DNA of 64,000 bases from Lewinella sp. LCG006 (lineage in GTDB: Bacteria; Bacteroidota; Bacteroidia; Chitinophagales; Saprospiraceae), in assembly GCF_040784935.1 (NCBI RefSeq), contig NZ_CP160680.1:4817802-4881801 (forward strand). Reading direction: 5' to 3'. The notes under the pieces are model-generated. The model ran no database searches. It had not been told where the DNA came from and worked only from the letters and a program-made list of their open reading frames with translations. The position numbers and the translations under genes are program-made. Below, piece after piece: positions 9,023-17,930 of the stretch. Within the stretch, counting starts at the first letter, position 1; each line of letters begins with the position of its first letter.

Positions 9023-9133
9023 GAGAGGAGCTTGGTGTGGGGAGTGGGAGGAGATGGGGCTTTGAGTTGGGCGTAATCAAATTAAGGAACTTATCATCTA
9101 GTAAATCTATTGGTTAGTGGTAAATAGTTTGAA

Positions 9134-10552
9134 GTGATTAGAGTATACCTGGATTGGAATGTCATGAGCAACTTAAAGCGTTCTGCGTTTCGGGAGTTAA
9201 GCGATTTTATTGAAGTAAATAGCAATAAGCTTCTATGCCCTTATTCGCCTACTCATTTTCAGGATGTGATGAAAAGTTATTCTCCGGATAATAAACTTTT
9301 TAATGAGGATATTGATACTCTTCGTAGAATCACTAAAAACCATGTGATTAGGTGGAATGGTAGTAGAACTGAGCCATTGATTGGTGACCCACAGCTTTAC
9401 GTAGATTATTTCTTAGAAAATGAAGATATACTAGACTTATTTGATTTCGAGAACATTTTCAGGGATCTAGACGATGAGTCAGACCACGAAATTGCGACGG
9501 CACTGAAACTAATATATGACTCTGTTCCTCTGAATTTTCAGATTACCCCTGAAAATGAAGGTATGCTGAAAATGATCTTCCCGAATATAACTCCTATGTC
9601 AACCATGTGGGATTTAATGAAAGACATCGGGCCTTTCCTTAGAAATCTCACGACAGATAGAGACTATTATAAGGGGTTCCGTAGTACGATTAAACAGGAG
9701 GGTGTTAAATTAGAATCAAATGCCGGCAATTGGCGGGCAGAAGAAGTTATAGATAGAATTGACAAATATCTCAACTCTATTAGCGATACAGACCTATCTT
9801 TTTTGCAAATGGTAGAAGCTAGTTTTGGGGAAAGGGATGTTCCTCCAAGTCGATTTGAAGTCTTCACCACATCCTACATGATGTTAGATTTAATTGGCTA
9901 TAAGCCTGACAAGCTTCCAAAGAAAACTGATAATTTACAAAACATACAGGCCGATGCAGAGCATGCTTTCTATGCTGCACATTGCGACTTTTTCGTGGCT
10001 GGAGATAAAAAGCTAATGAGAAAGGCAGAGGTGTTATATGAAAAATTTGGTATCACCACGAAAGTCGTTAATCCAAGTGAATTTATCAGTTTCATAAATA
10101 GAATAATTCACGATTTCTCAGGAAAAGCTGATGATCCACTTTTGGAAGCGTTCAGCTTTGTTAAGAAAGAAGAAATCGTTTCTGCAAGAAAGGGAACTGA
10201 GCATGATCCAGTTGATGTCTATGGCATAAGATTGCCAATTTTCTACTTCAACTTTTTTGACTCTATAGTATACGAACAATATCAAGATGGACTTCATATA
10301 ATCTCATTTAAGCGGAATCGGAATAATTATTCGGATTTTGTTTTCTACACAGAGGTCGATAAATTATTCGATTCACTTGCTGTAGTACTAGGGTTTGAAA
10401 AAGATAATATTGATGATGTCAAACACAGTTTTGTTAGGACGGAGGAAGGCGTTTCTATCGTTTGGAACTATGACCTGTATCAAGTGAAGCTTATTAAGGA
10501 TCCCAAAACAACTTATCCAATACTGTTTTTTATTTATCAGAATAATGAGTAG
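9134..10552 (+). CDS. PIN-like domain protein, predicted nuclease of unknown role
   Basis: A 472-residue soluble protein starting at GTG 9134. The N-terminus YLDWNVMSNLK places an acidic residue (D7) as in PIN-fold RNases. The rest of the acidic cluster lies far downstream: D274/H277 in ADAEHAFYAAHCD, D285, and D291 in FFVAGDKKLMRKA. The pattern from D274 to D291, followed by VVNPSEF, is the usual C-terminal half of a PIN domain. A helical insertion of about 200 residues therefore splits the fold. Residues about 330-472 form an extra acidic domain that I do not recognise. It lies in an AT-rich island next to toxin-antitoxin genes. A defence or toxin role is inference only. Confidence 0.7.
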   Translation: MIRVYLDWNVMSNLKRSAFRELSDFIEVNSNKLLCPYSPTHFQDVMKSYSPDNKLFNEDIDTLRRITKNHVIRWNGSRTEPLIGDPQLYVDYFLENEDILDLFDFENIFRDLDDESDHEIATALKLIYDSVPLNFQITPENEGMLKMIFPNITPMSTMWDLMKDIGPFLRNLTTDRDYYKGFRSTIKQEGVKLESNAGNWRAEEVIDRIDKYLNSISDTDLSFLQMVEASFGERDVPPSRFEVFTTSYMMLDLIGYKPDKLPKKTDNLQNIQADAEHAFYAAHCDFFVAGDKKLMRKAEVLYEKFGITTKVVNPSEFISFINRIIHDFSGKADDPLLEAFSFVKKEEIVSARKGTEHDPVDVYGIRLPIFYFNFFDSIVYEQYQDGLHIISFKRNRNNYSDFVFYTEVDKLFDSLAVVLGFEKDNIDDVKHSFVRTEEGVSIVWNYDLYQVKLIKDPKTTYPILFFIYQNNE

Positions 10553-10636
10553 TATTATGCACCTAACGTTGCTACCACGATGCGAAATAAAGTAGCTATT
10601 AGATCAAAAAACAAAAAATAAAAAATAAAATGTGAG

Positions 10637-11359
10637 ATGGAGAGTGTGAGAATCATAAAGTTACTGGACAAGCATAAGGTGTTATTTAACGGGAAAAGTG
10701 ATTTTAAAGATAGGTATTTCATCACAGAGGATGAGTTCGAAAGATTTACAGAGATGTATGGAATCTCTTTTCCAGACGAAATAATATACTTTTATTCAAG
10801 GATTGGAATTGAAAAAGAGAATGATCTAACTAGATCAATGAGATCAGCTTTAAAAAAAAGATGGCTAGAGGGAAGGCTTTTATTACAGATTAGTCCTGTC
10901 CTTGCATTGGAAATAATAGAGCGATACCAATCCTTACCTGAGAAAGAAAAAAATCGAGTAATTGAAAATACGAAATTGCCTAAGAAAACGGAGATACTTA
11001 ACTACCACGCAACAGTTGAAGAGTATTTGTTAACAGAAATAATTGCAGATTTTGACCATGAGGAGAAAAAATTTCCAAGTGATTTTATTAACCAAATTGC
11101 AAGTAATTATTGGGGGTCAAATGAATTGATTTACTCATTTGTGATGTGGGCACATTGTGGAGGATGTGGATCAATAATATTGAATACGGACAGAAAAGGA
11201 TATGATGGAGGACAAATGTATGGTCATTACCCAAAAGTTATTTATGATGGGAAGGAATATGAATATTTTGCTAACTATTGGGGCAAAATGGAGAAACACC
11301 ATCTTGAGGAGTATGAAGATTACTTGATTAAAACCTTAAAAGAGCCAAGTGAAATGTAG
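10637..11359 (+). CDS. Hypothetical protein, weakly SUKH (SMI1/KNR4)-like N-terminus
   Basis: A 240-residue charged soluble protein that I do not recognise with confidence. Residues about 30-58 (EDEFERFTEMYGISFPDEI) resemble the start of SUKH-superfamily domains, where a short helix precedes a PDE-type turn. The C-terminal part has a CGGCGS cluster (about residue 172) and aromatic/glycine-rich strands (GYDGGQMYGHYP). Family knowledge: SUKH proteins often act as immunity proteins for nuclease toxins. It begins 84 bp after the PIN-like gene in the same direction and with similarly low G+C, so a toxin/immunity pairing is possible but unproven. Confidence 0.45.
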   Translation: MESVRIIKLLDKHKVLFNGKSDFKDRYFITEDEFERFTEMYGISFPDEIIYFYSRIGIEKENDLTRSMRSALKKRWLEGRLLLQISPVLALEIIERYQSLPEKEKNRVIENTKLPKKTEILNYHATVEEYLLTEIIADFDHEEKKFPSDFINQIASNYWGSNELIYSFVMWAHCGGCGSIILNTDRKGYDGGQMYGHYPKVIYDGKEYEYFANYWGKMEKHHLEEYEDYLIKTLKEPSEM

Positions 11360-11376
11360 AATGTAGCTAACAAAAA

Positions 11377-11421
11377 AGCCTCAAAGCCTGACGGAGCGTA
11401 GCGAGGTCATGCGTTGAGGCT
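11377..11421. terminator. Hairpin downstream of the 240-residue gene, possible terminator
   Basis: AGCCTCAA (11377-11384) pairs with TTGAGGCT (11414-11421), with a run of six A just before the left arm. The tail would be a T run on the minus strand, so as a terminator it faces left. On the plus strand no T tract follows. It may be a mobile palindrome instead; TGGCAG-acaggc-CTGCCA lies about 20 bp further on. Confidence 0.4.
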
Positions 11422-11557
11422 CAGTTGGACGAATCTACCTGGCTGGCAGACAGGCCTGCCAATATACACACTCTTATGGATATTCAATGGTACTTGCCCT
11501 AGGAAACCAAATTTGCCAAACTTCTGTTATATTTATGAACGTTTATAAAGATAGTAT

Positions 11558-11740
11558 ATGGAAGAAGTAAGATTGAAAATTATCGAAATTGTGTCTCAAG
11601 TACCTGATAGTCAGCTTGATGGATTGTTGGGTTATTTAGAAGCAATGACAAAGCTCACTGAAATAGATAGTAATGTTAGTGAACATCTGGGAAATATTAT
11701 GATGGAAGATGACCATCTCTTGAAACGTCTTGCTCAATGA
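11558..11740 (+). CDS. Antitoxin of a Doc-type toxin-antitoxin pair
   Basis: This 60-residue acidic protein lies immediately upstream of a Doc toxin gene and overlaps its start by four bases (ATGA at 11737-11740), the usual translational coupling of toxin-antitoxin operons. The N-terminal half (KIIEIVSQVPDSQLDGLLGYLEAM) is helical and resembles the short N-terminal region of many Bacteroidota antitoxins. The C-terminus (DDHLLKRLAQ) is the typical toxin-binding tail. The classic Phd domain is not evident, so the assignment rests mainly on position and size. Confidence 0.75.
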   Translation: MEEVRLKIIEIVSQVPDSQLDGLLGYLEAMTKLTEIDSNVSEHLGNIMMEDDHLLKRLAQ

Positions 11741-12126
11741 TAACTATTGAGCTTGCTCTTGGGATACATCGTGTTCTTATAAGTAGATATGGAGGACATC
11801 AAGGTCTGCGAGATAAGGGTTTATTGAAATCTGCAATAGCAAGGCCCTATCAAACTTTTGATGGCCAAGATTTATATCCCACTTCAGTTGAAAAGGCTGC
11901 TGCGATAATAGAATCGATTCTCATAAATCATCCATTCATGGATGGTAACAAAAGGACAGGCTATGTACTTATGAGGATTCTATTGCTAGATGATAGAAAA
12001 GACATAAATGCCGAAGAGAACGATAAATATGATTTCGTTATTAATATTGCATCAGGTAAGCTTTCATATGATGGTATATTGAAGTGGATAAAAGAAAGAG
12101 TTGAGGACAAAAAGGAAGAAAGTTAA
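11737..12126 (+). CDS. doc: Doc/Fic-family toxin
   Basis: A 129-residue Fic-fold protein of Doc length. HPFMDGNKR at residues 65-73 is the catalytic Doc/Fic loop, and GLRDKGLLKSAIARPYQTF near the N-terminus is the conserved death-on-curing segment. Family knowledge: Doc phosphorylates EF-Tu and blocks translation unless bound by its antitoxin; nearby Fic proteins AMPylate. The overlap with the upstream antitoxin frame shows one operon. An IS256-family element inserted exactly at the stop codon: the 8-bp target AGTTAAAG contains the TAA, so the reading frame is intact. Confidence 0.88.
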   Translation: MITIELALGIHRVLISRYGGHQGLRDKGLLKSAIARPYQTFDGQDLYPTSVEKAAAIIESILINHPFMDGNKRTGYVLMRILLLDDRKDINAEENDKYDFVINIASGKLSYDGILKWIKERVEDKKEES

Positions 12127-12128
12127 AG
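12121..12128. repeat. Left target site duplication of the IS256-family element
   Basis: AGTTAAAG lies directly outside the left inverted repeat and is identical to 13459-13466. Eight bases is the usual duplication length for IS256-type transposition. Confidence 0.95.
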
Positions 12129-13458
12129 GGGAGTGTCCATTGAACTGTGTCTGCAACTTTAGGAAATATGTTTGGTAAATCGATCCCCATGTGCTAGCGT
12201 TAATTCACGTCGAATAGCACTCCATGTTCTTACTGATTTATTCCAGCTGTTTTTTTTACGTTCCAGTGCTAAGAACAACTGAATAAGCAAAGCTCGTTCG
12301 CTGACCCATGCGCCTTTGGCCTTAGTCACCCGGCGAATTTCCCGGTTGAGGTTTTCGATGGCATTGGTCGTGTAAATCAACTTTTTCAGCGTCGGACTCA
12401 ATTGCATACATCTCATTAAATCATCCCAATCTTTGAGCCACAAGTCTACAACCAGATCGTATTTGCCTTGCCAGAAAACCTGGAAATCTTCCAATTTCCT
12501 GCGGGCTTCGGCCTCGTTGACAGCGTTGTAAACTTCCTTAAGCTGACGTAAAACCTGACGGCTATCCTTTTCGTCCAGTAACTTAAAGGTATTGCGAATT
12601 TTGTGAACCACACAACGCTGGATATTAGCTAAAGGAAAAGTCTCGGCGATCACTTCACGTAAACCTGTCAAACCATCGCTGCATATGTAGAGGACATCCT
12701 CTAGACCGCGATTTTTAAGCTGCTGTAAACAACGTGCCCACTCTGTAGCACTTTCGGCTCCTTGACCAGGAATCAAAGCAATGATCTCGCGTTTTCCTTC
12801 CACCGTAATCCCGTATACAACATAAAGGGCAATACGGCTGACCTGTCCATCACGACGTACATCCAAATAGATCGCATCAATGAACATCACTACCAACAGC
12901 GCAGGTAAGGGACTGTTTCGCCAAGCTTCTACTCGCTCCCAAGTGCTGTTGATTACAGACGAAATACGACTGTCGCTCATCTGAGCCCCGTACATACGCT
13001 CTAAGTGCAACCGAATGTCACTGATTGAGTTACTCATTGAGTACAGCTCCAGAATCTGGTTGTCAAAACCTAAGCCTAGTTCATATTGCCGCTTCTTGAC
13101 CGTCAAGGGCTCGAAACTACCGTTACGATCACGGCTGTAGTGAATCTCAACAGGGCCAGCCTCGGAGCGAACTTCCTTAGATAGCTGCCCATTGCGCTTA
13201 TTGGTTAAACCTTGGGCTTTTTCCCCTTGGATGTGGTCTTCTAGTTCTGCCGCTAAAGCTCCTTCCAAAAAGTTAGCAATCAAAGGCTTGAGAAGACCGT
13301 CTTCTCCTGTTAATCCCTTACCTTGAATTAGGCCCGCAATAACTTGCTGGCGATATGACTCAAAATCGAAATCCGACAGAGTCTCTTCTTTTTTGGTTTT
13401 CTTTGACATAATTAAATGTGTCTACTTTTGACGCAGACACAGTTCAATGGATACTCCC
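12129..13458 (-). mobile_element. Intact IS256-family insertion sequence
   Basis: A 1330-bp element with 26-bp terminal inverted repeats: 12129-12154 begins GGGAGTGTCCATTG, and 13433-13458, read in reverse, begins GGGAGTATCCATTG, with one mismatch in 26. It is flanked by the perfect 8-bp duplication AGTTAAAG. It carries a single full-length transposase gene on the minus strand. Intact ends, duplication and open frame indicate a recent, probably still mobile insertion. Confidence 0.96.
12159..13409 (-). CDS. IS256-family (mutator type) transposase
   Basis: This 416-residue transposase fills the insertion sequence. The DDE residues are visible: Asp in MFIDAIYLDVRRDG, Asp in YICSDGLTGL, and Glu in AIENLNREIRR, followed by the family's KAKGAW signature. 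RCVVHKIRN is the conserved mutator-type segment between the second Asp and the Glu. Length and layout are normal for IS256 enzymes, which move by a copy-out/paste-in circle pathway. Its frame is uninterrupted. Confidence 0.97.
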   Translation of the reverse strand: MSKKTKKEETLSDFDFESYRQQVIAGLIQGKGLTGEDGLLKPLIANFLEGALAAELEDHIQGEKAQGLTNKRNGQLSKEVRSEAGPVEIHYSRDRNGSFEPLTVKKRQYELGLGFDNQILELYSMSNSISDIRLHLERMYGAQMSDSRISSVINSTWERVEAWRNSPLPALLVVMFIDAIYLDVRRDGQVSRIALYVVYGITVEGKREIIALIPGQGAESATEWARCLQQLKNRGLEDVLYICSDGLTGLREVIAETFPLANIQRCVVHKIRNTFKLLDEKDSRQVLRQLKEVYNAVNEAEARRKLEDFQVFWQGKYDLVVDLWLKDWDDLMRCMQLSPTLKKLIYTTNAIENLNREIRRVTKAKGAWVSERALLIQLFLALERKKNSWNKSVRTWSAIRRELTLAHGDRFTKHIS

Positions 13459-13466
13459 AGTTAAAG
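13459..13466. repeat. Right target site duplication of the IS256-family element
   Basis: AGTTAAAG directly outside the right inverted repeat, identical to 12121-12128. Confidence 0.95.
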
Positions 13467-13504
13467 TGGAAAGTCTTTAGAAATTTAGTTATCCACCCCC
13501 CCCC

Positions 13505-15952
13505 TCACCCCAATAACCCCCTTACCGCCCGCAAAGCACCATAACTATACTTCTCCTCAAAATGCCGGAACACCTCTCCCAGGCTGAGATCGGGATGTTC
13601 CAGGAGGTAGGGCGAGATGAGGTCTATGTCCTCCTGAGAGATCAAAACGGTGATCGGCAGATCGCCGGTGTCTACCCAGTGGGCCAGGTGGCCGCTGATG
13701 GTGCCTTCGGTTAGTTCGCGTTCCGCGGCAATTTCGGCGATGGTTTTTCCGGCCAGGTGCAGGTCGAGGGTCAGTTTTTTGGTGTCGGGCTTGGGAGGCG
13801 CTTTCGGAGCCGTAGAAGCAAAATCCAACAGGTCGGGTACCAGCTGGTGCTCCTGTACATAAGCGGTCACAATTTCCAGCACCTCCTCGCCGTGATCCGC
13901 GAGGCGTTTTTTGCCAAAGCCACCCACCCGCAACAAGGACTTGCTGTTGGTGGGCAATACCTGCACAATTTCCAGCAGTGTTTTATTGGCCGCAATGGTA
14001 AAGGCCGCCACCTCTCTTTCTTCCGCTTTTTCCAGCCGCCATTTCACCAACTGTAAATACAAGTCGCGGTGGGGTAGGTCTTTAGGGATACCCGACAATT
14101 TGGGCTGCTTGTCCGGCTTCTGCTCAAAATCGATCTCGGCATTGGCCTTGGCTTTGATATAGGCGGTAGGATCAAAACCGGTATGGATACTTTCAAACAA
14201 GCGCAACTTGGTGAAGACCAGGAGCCGTAAGTCATACAGTCGCCGATCTACTTGTTTGCGGGCATTTTGGTTATCGGTGAGTACACTGAATGATTGCAGC
14301 TTGGGCAGGAGTTGGTCGCTCAGGTAGGGCATGAAATAGAGCGCAGCTCCTTCCAGGCGTTCGGCCAACTTTTCGTGTTCTGTCGGTAGGCCGCCTTCGC
14401 GGAAATAAATCTCCAACCAGGGCAGGAATTTATTGCCAATCGTAAATACCTTTTCCTCCATTTCCTGCAACAGGATTTTAAACTGTTCCGGGCCGTCGCC
14501 CTGAATCGCCCGCTCGTGTTCCAGCAGGGCGCGCAACAACCAGCGAGCTGCCTTTTCGACCTCCGAAAAGTTGAATAATTCGCGTAAGCAATCGGCTTGG
14601 TACAAGCGCTTGTCGGCCAACAACTGCGCTTCGGTAGGCTGGTTTTCTGCCGCCGTTTCCGAGTAATTGCGCACGACGGTATCGGTGCGCACACTGCCCG
14701 AATCGATAGGCGTCCGCAGCACAATTCCTTCAAAGGTTTTGCAACGACTGAGGGCTACGTATACCTGACCATGCGCAAAAGCAGCTTGGGCGTCGATGAT
14801 GACCTTGTCGAAAGTCAGGCCCTGGCTTTTATGAATGGTAATGGCCCAGGCCAATTTGAGGGGATGCTGCTCGTAAGTGCCTACCACCTGATCCTCTATC
14901 TCTTTGGTGTCAGGGTTGAGTTCGTACTTACGGTTTTCCCAGATGGTCGGGTAAACGTCGATCGGTTCCTCGTCGGGGCATTCTACGGTAATGTGGTCGC
15001 CAAAAATATCGGTAATCACCCCAATTTTACCATTGTAATACATCCTGTCGGGGTAGTTGTCGTTTTTGTTAAACATGACCTGCGCGCCCACTTTCAAGAC
15101 AATCTGCTCGTCGTTGGGGTACATCGATGATGGAAAATCTCCTTCGATAATGGCCTTGAATGTGTGTTCGCGCCCTGGCAGCTGTTGCAGTTTTTCCGTA
15201 TTAATCTGGTGGGCCGTATTGTTATGAGAGGTAAGCGTAATGTAGCCTTCGTCTTCGGCGGGATTAAAGTCGGGCTGGTAGCGCTGGTTGAGGGTCTCCA
15301 AGCTGGCGGGATCAATATTGTTGTTGCGTACCTTGTTGAGTAATTCAATAAACTGGTTATCCGATTGCCGATAAATGTGGGTCAGCTGAATGACTGTTGG
15401 TGCCGCTTGCCGCAATGCAATACTGCCAAAAAAGTAAGGCGTAGGATAGTGGCTTTGCATTTGGTACCATTCGTCGGGCCTTACCACGGGCGGTAATTGA
15501 TGGAGATCACCAATCATGAGTAGCTGCAAGCCTCCAAAAGGGGTGCTTGCTTGTCGGAAACGTTTGAGCACCGCATCTACGGCATCCAGTACATCGGCTC
15601 TGACCATGCTGATCTCATCAATCACTAGCAGGTCAAGCCCTTTGATGAGGTCTATTTTCTTACGCGAAAACCTGCGTTTACCAATCTCCATGCTCATCTC
15701 ATCGGGCGTCATCAGCCCAAAAGGCAACTGGAACAGGCTGTGAATCGTCACCCCTTTGGCATTGATCGCCGCCACGCCGGTAGGTGCGACCACCACCATC
15801 CGCTTGGGAATCTCCTGACGTACCCGATGCAGAAAAGTAGTTTTACCGGTACCGGCCTTACCCGTTAAAAAAACATGCCGTTTGGTCTGACTAATGTATT
15901 CGAAAGCGAGCTCCAGCTCAGGATTGGTTTCCATAAATAGCGAAATATTCAT
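13505..15952 (-). CDS. PIF1-like DNA helicase with C-terminal HRDC and HTH regions
   Basis: An 815-residue superfamily 1 helicase. Walker A GKAGTGKTTF is at residues 31-40, Walker B LLVIDEISMVRADVLD at about 110, and PFGGLQLLMIGDLHQLPPV is helicase motif III. The C-terminal RecA-like part carries AWAITIHKSQGLTFDKVIID and VYVALSRCKTFEG (motifs V and VI), typical of PIF1/RecD-like enzymes. Residues about 640-725 resemble an HRDC domain (VLPTNSKSLLRVGGFGKKR) and about 745-785 a helix-turn-helix (KTIAEIAAERELTEGTISGH). This form is widespread in Bacteroidota and probably acts in replication or recombination repair, for example on G-quadruplexes. It stands alone next to the insertion sequence but is intact. 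Confidence 0.93.
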   Translation of the reverse strand: MNISLFMETNPELELAFEYISQTKRHVFLTGKAGTGKTTFLHRVRQEIPKRMVVVAPTGVAAINAKGVTIHSLFQLPFGLMTPDEMSMEIGKRRFSRKKIDLIKGLDLLVIDEISMVRADVLDAVDAVLKRFRQASTPFGGLQLLMIGDLHQLPPVVRPDEWYQMQSHYPTPYFFGSIALRQAAPTVIQLTHIYRQSDNQFIELLNKVRNNNIDPASLETLNQRYQPDFNPAEDEGYITLTSHNNTAHQINTEKLQQLPGREHTFKAIIEGDFPSSMYPNDEQIVLKVGAQVMFNKNDNYPDRMYYNGKIGVITDIFGDHITVECPDEEPIDVYPTIWENRKYELNPDTKEIEDQVVGTYEQHPLKLAWAITIHKSQGLTFDKVIIDAQAAFAHGQVYVALSRCKTFEGIVLRTPIDSGSVRTDTVVRNYSETAAENQPTEAQLLADKRLYQADCLRELFNFSEVEKAARWLLRALLEHERAIQGDGPEQFKILLQEMEEKVFTIGNKFLPWLEIYFREGGLPTEHEKLAERLEGAALYFMPYLSDQLLPKLQSFSVLTDNQNARKQVDRRLYDLRLLVFTKLRLFESIHTGFDPTAYIKAKANAEIDFEQKPDKQPKLSGIPKDLPHRDLYLQLVKWRLEKAEEREVAAFTIAANKTLLEIVQVLPTNSKSLLRVGGFGKKRLADHGEEVLEIVTAYVQEHQLVPDLLDFASTAPKAPPKPDTKKLTLDLHLAGKTIAEIAAERELTEGTISGHLAHWVDTGDLPITVLISQEDIDLISPYLLEHPDLSLGEVFRHFEEKYSYGALRAVRGLLG

Positions 15953-16080
15953 ATCAAGCTAATGTCAGAGAATCATAGCTTTAAAGTAAGAAAGCAAAAT
16001 AAGTGTTTTATTCGAGTAGGAAGTAAGCATTTGGAAATATCTCTGGGAATGCTCCCATCAGACCTTTTAGCCCTCCTATA

Positions 16081-16118
16081 AAAACCTCCGTGTCTCCGCG
16101 ACTCCGCGGCCAATTATA
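16081..16118. repeat. Degenerate intergenic repeat, TCCGCG type
   Basis: The stretch with CTCCGTGTCTCCGCGACT and CCGCGGCC resembles 24905-24955 (ATCTGTGGCAATC, CTCCGCGGCC) and more loosely the strand opposite 5440-5476. Such tandem CCGTG/CCGCG half-sentences recur in intergenic DNA of many Bacteroidota. Function is unknown. Confidence 0.4.
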
Positions 16119-16145
16119 ATCCAAAGTAAGAGCTGGCACAAACCC

Positions 16146-17792
16146 TTAAAAAATCACCACCCGCTGCAACCAAAATTGCCCCACGGCGGAGAGTTTGAAG
16201 GTGTAAACACCAGCAGGAAAATCTTCTGTAATGATTTCGTGGGTACCAGCTTGTAAGTCCGTCATGGTACGAACGACTTGCCCGGTGGCATTGATCAGCT
16301 CGGCGGTGAGGTGGTTTTGCTGGTGCTCTTTTAAGGTGAAGTACACCTTGCTGGATGCCGGATTGGGCCAGATGTTCAGCAGGGGAGGAGCCTGCTCATT
16401 CGTTACCGAAACCGGTTCCTGGAGGGTGAATTTCAATATAGCACCCGGGTTTTGCAGGTTATTGGTGACCGTCAAGCCCGTTGGGCCGGAGGTATTGCCC
16501 GATTGGTCGGTGATCACGTAAAAAGACTTGCCGTCGGGATCGGCGGCGATGGCACGGTAGCGGTTTTGGGTGTAGAAATGCTGTGTGGTATCGCCCACGA
16601 TCGCGGTGCCATCTTCATTGAGGCGCAAGCGGTAAACCCTGCCTCTTTTCAAACTGGTAACCAACAGCGAATTGGTCCACCCGGGAATGGCCTCACTCTC
16701 GTAGATGCCCAGGCTCGAAGGTGCTACGTTGGGCCGGCAAATCCAGGCATTCTGACAAGCCGGGTTGTTGTAGTCATAGTCGTCAGGAACCGCAAACATC
16801 GAGAACAGCGGCTCGCGATAATTGGGCGCTGAAAAGCTGCTTTCCTCTAAAAACTCAAGCTCCGCAGGGCAGGAGCCGTTAGAATAATCCAAGCTTTCGC
16901 AGTCGGCAGCCGACGACCAATTGCAATAATCATAGGCTTGATCATCCTGAAAACCCGCCACACGCGGCCAGCCATAGTTGTCGCCGGCAACGATACGGTT
17001 GACTTCATCATCCGTATTCGGACCGTGTTCATCGCTGTACAGGGCGCCGGTACTGCTAAAAACGAGGCCCTGAGGATTGCGGTGACCGTAGGAATAAACG
17101 TGGCTCCTCACTCCTGCGAGCAGCGGATTGTCTTCGGGGATAGTGCCGTCGAGATTAAGGCGCAGGATTTTTCCGGGATAATTGGTCCAATCTTGCTGGT
17201 CAATTTGCGACTGTAAGGGCAGCATCTGCGCCAGGATGGGCCGGCAATAATTGCTGTTCTGGTTGTTTCCCTGATCACCGATGGAGTAGTAGAGTTTTTG
17301 GTCCGGGCCCAAAACCAATCTGCCGGAGTTGTGGTCATTACTGGCCGGTAGGTTGTCGATCAAGGTGATCGGAGCGGTCAGGGTGCCATCGTCATCCGTT
17401 ATTTCGTGAGTATATCTGACCAGTTTTTGTCGCCGCTCTCCCGCCAGAAGGTAGGTGTAGGACAGGTAAACGTAGGGGCTTTCGCCCAAAAAATCCTCAT
17501 GAAACGTGATGCCCAGCAATCCATCTTGCCCACCCGTGGAGGAGGCATCAGGGATTTGGATCAAATCATCTCGCTGGCCCGTGGCGGGATTCACCCGGAG
17601 AACAACAGCTGCTTCTCTTTCCGTGATCCAGAGGTAGCCATCTGGTCCAAAATGCAGGTCCCAGGGTTTGTTGAGCAAATTGTTGGGCCCAATGGCCGTC
17701 ATGGTGAAGGATTCATTTTGGGCATCAAGTTTTTGGCAGATCAGGAAGAACAGAAAAAACATGATTGCATGGCTAAAATTGGAAAGAGACAT
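16146..17792 (-). CDS. Secreted PQQ-type sugar dehydrogenase with T9SS sorting domain
   Basis: A 548-residue exported protein. The signal peptide ends at QKLDAQ. The beta-propeller of the glucose/sorbosone dehydrogenase family starts with NKPWDLHFGPDGYLWITER, and contains HNSGRLVLGPDQKLYYSIGD and YGHRNPQGLVF, both diagnostic. Family knowledge: these enzymes oxidise sugars with bound PQQ or a similar quinone. The last 80 residues form a T9SS type A sorting domain (LNIWPNPASSKVYF, GQVVRT, FPAGVYTFKL), so the protein should be secreted across the outer membrane and either released or anchored. It appears monocistronic. Confidence 0.93.
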   Translation of the reverse strand: MSLSNFSHAIMFFLFFLICQKLDAQNESFTMTAIGPNNLLNKPWDLHFGPDGYLWITEREAAVVLRVNPATGQRDDLIQIPDASSTGGQDGLLGITFHEDFLGESPYVYLSYTYLLAGERRQKLVRYTHEITDDDGTLTAPITLIDNLPASNDHNSGRLVLGPDQKLYYSIGDQGNNQNSNYCRPILAQMLPLQSQIDQQDWTNYPGKILRLNLDGTIPEDNPLLAGVRSHVYSYGHRNPQGLVFSSTGALYSDEHGPNTDDEVNRIVAGDNYGWPRVAGFQDDQAYDYCNWSSAADCESLDYSNGSCPAELEFLEESSFSAPNYREPLFSMFAVPDDYDYNNPACQNAWICRPNVAPSSLGIYESEAIPGWTNSLLVTSLKRGRVYRLRLNEDGTAIVGDTTQHFYTQNRYRAIAADPDGKSFYVITDQSGNTSGPTGLTVTNNLQNPGAILKFTLQEPVSVTNEQAPPLLNIWPNPASSKVYFTLKEHQQNHLTAELINATGQVVRTMTDLQAGTHEIITEDFPAGVYTFKLSAVGQFWLQRVVIF

Positions 17793-17930
17793 GGAGAAAT
17801 GCTATTGGATGAAAAAGAGTAATATTCTTGTAAGTAAGATAATAGAATGTTTCAGCTATCTGATCATAAATAAAGCAATTCCCGTGCATAAGTTTGTGTA
17901 TGCACGAGAATTGTCATTGGCAGAACAAGT

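Noticed and set aside
8086-9080. Two similar minus-strand frames (8086-8268 and 8862-9080) that look like a conserved small protein family
   Set aside because: Their similarity follows from the DNA repeat, and substitutions between copies do not favour synonymous sites.
10553-10636. Integron attC-like site after the PIN-like gene (ACCTAAC)
   Set aside because: One RYYYAAC-like heptamer is present but no matching GTTRRRY partner or paired inner boxes before the next gene, and no integron integrase is seen.
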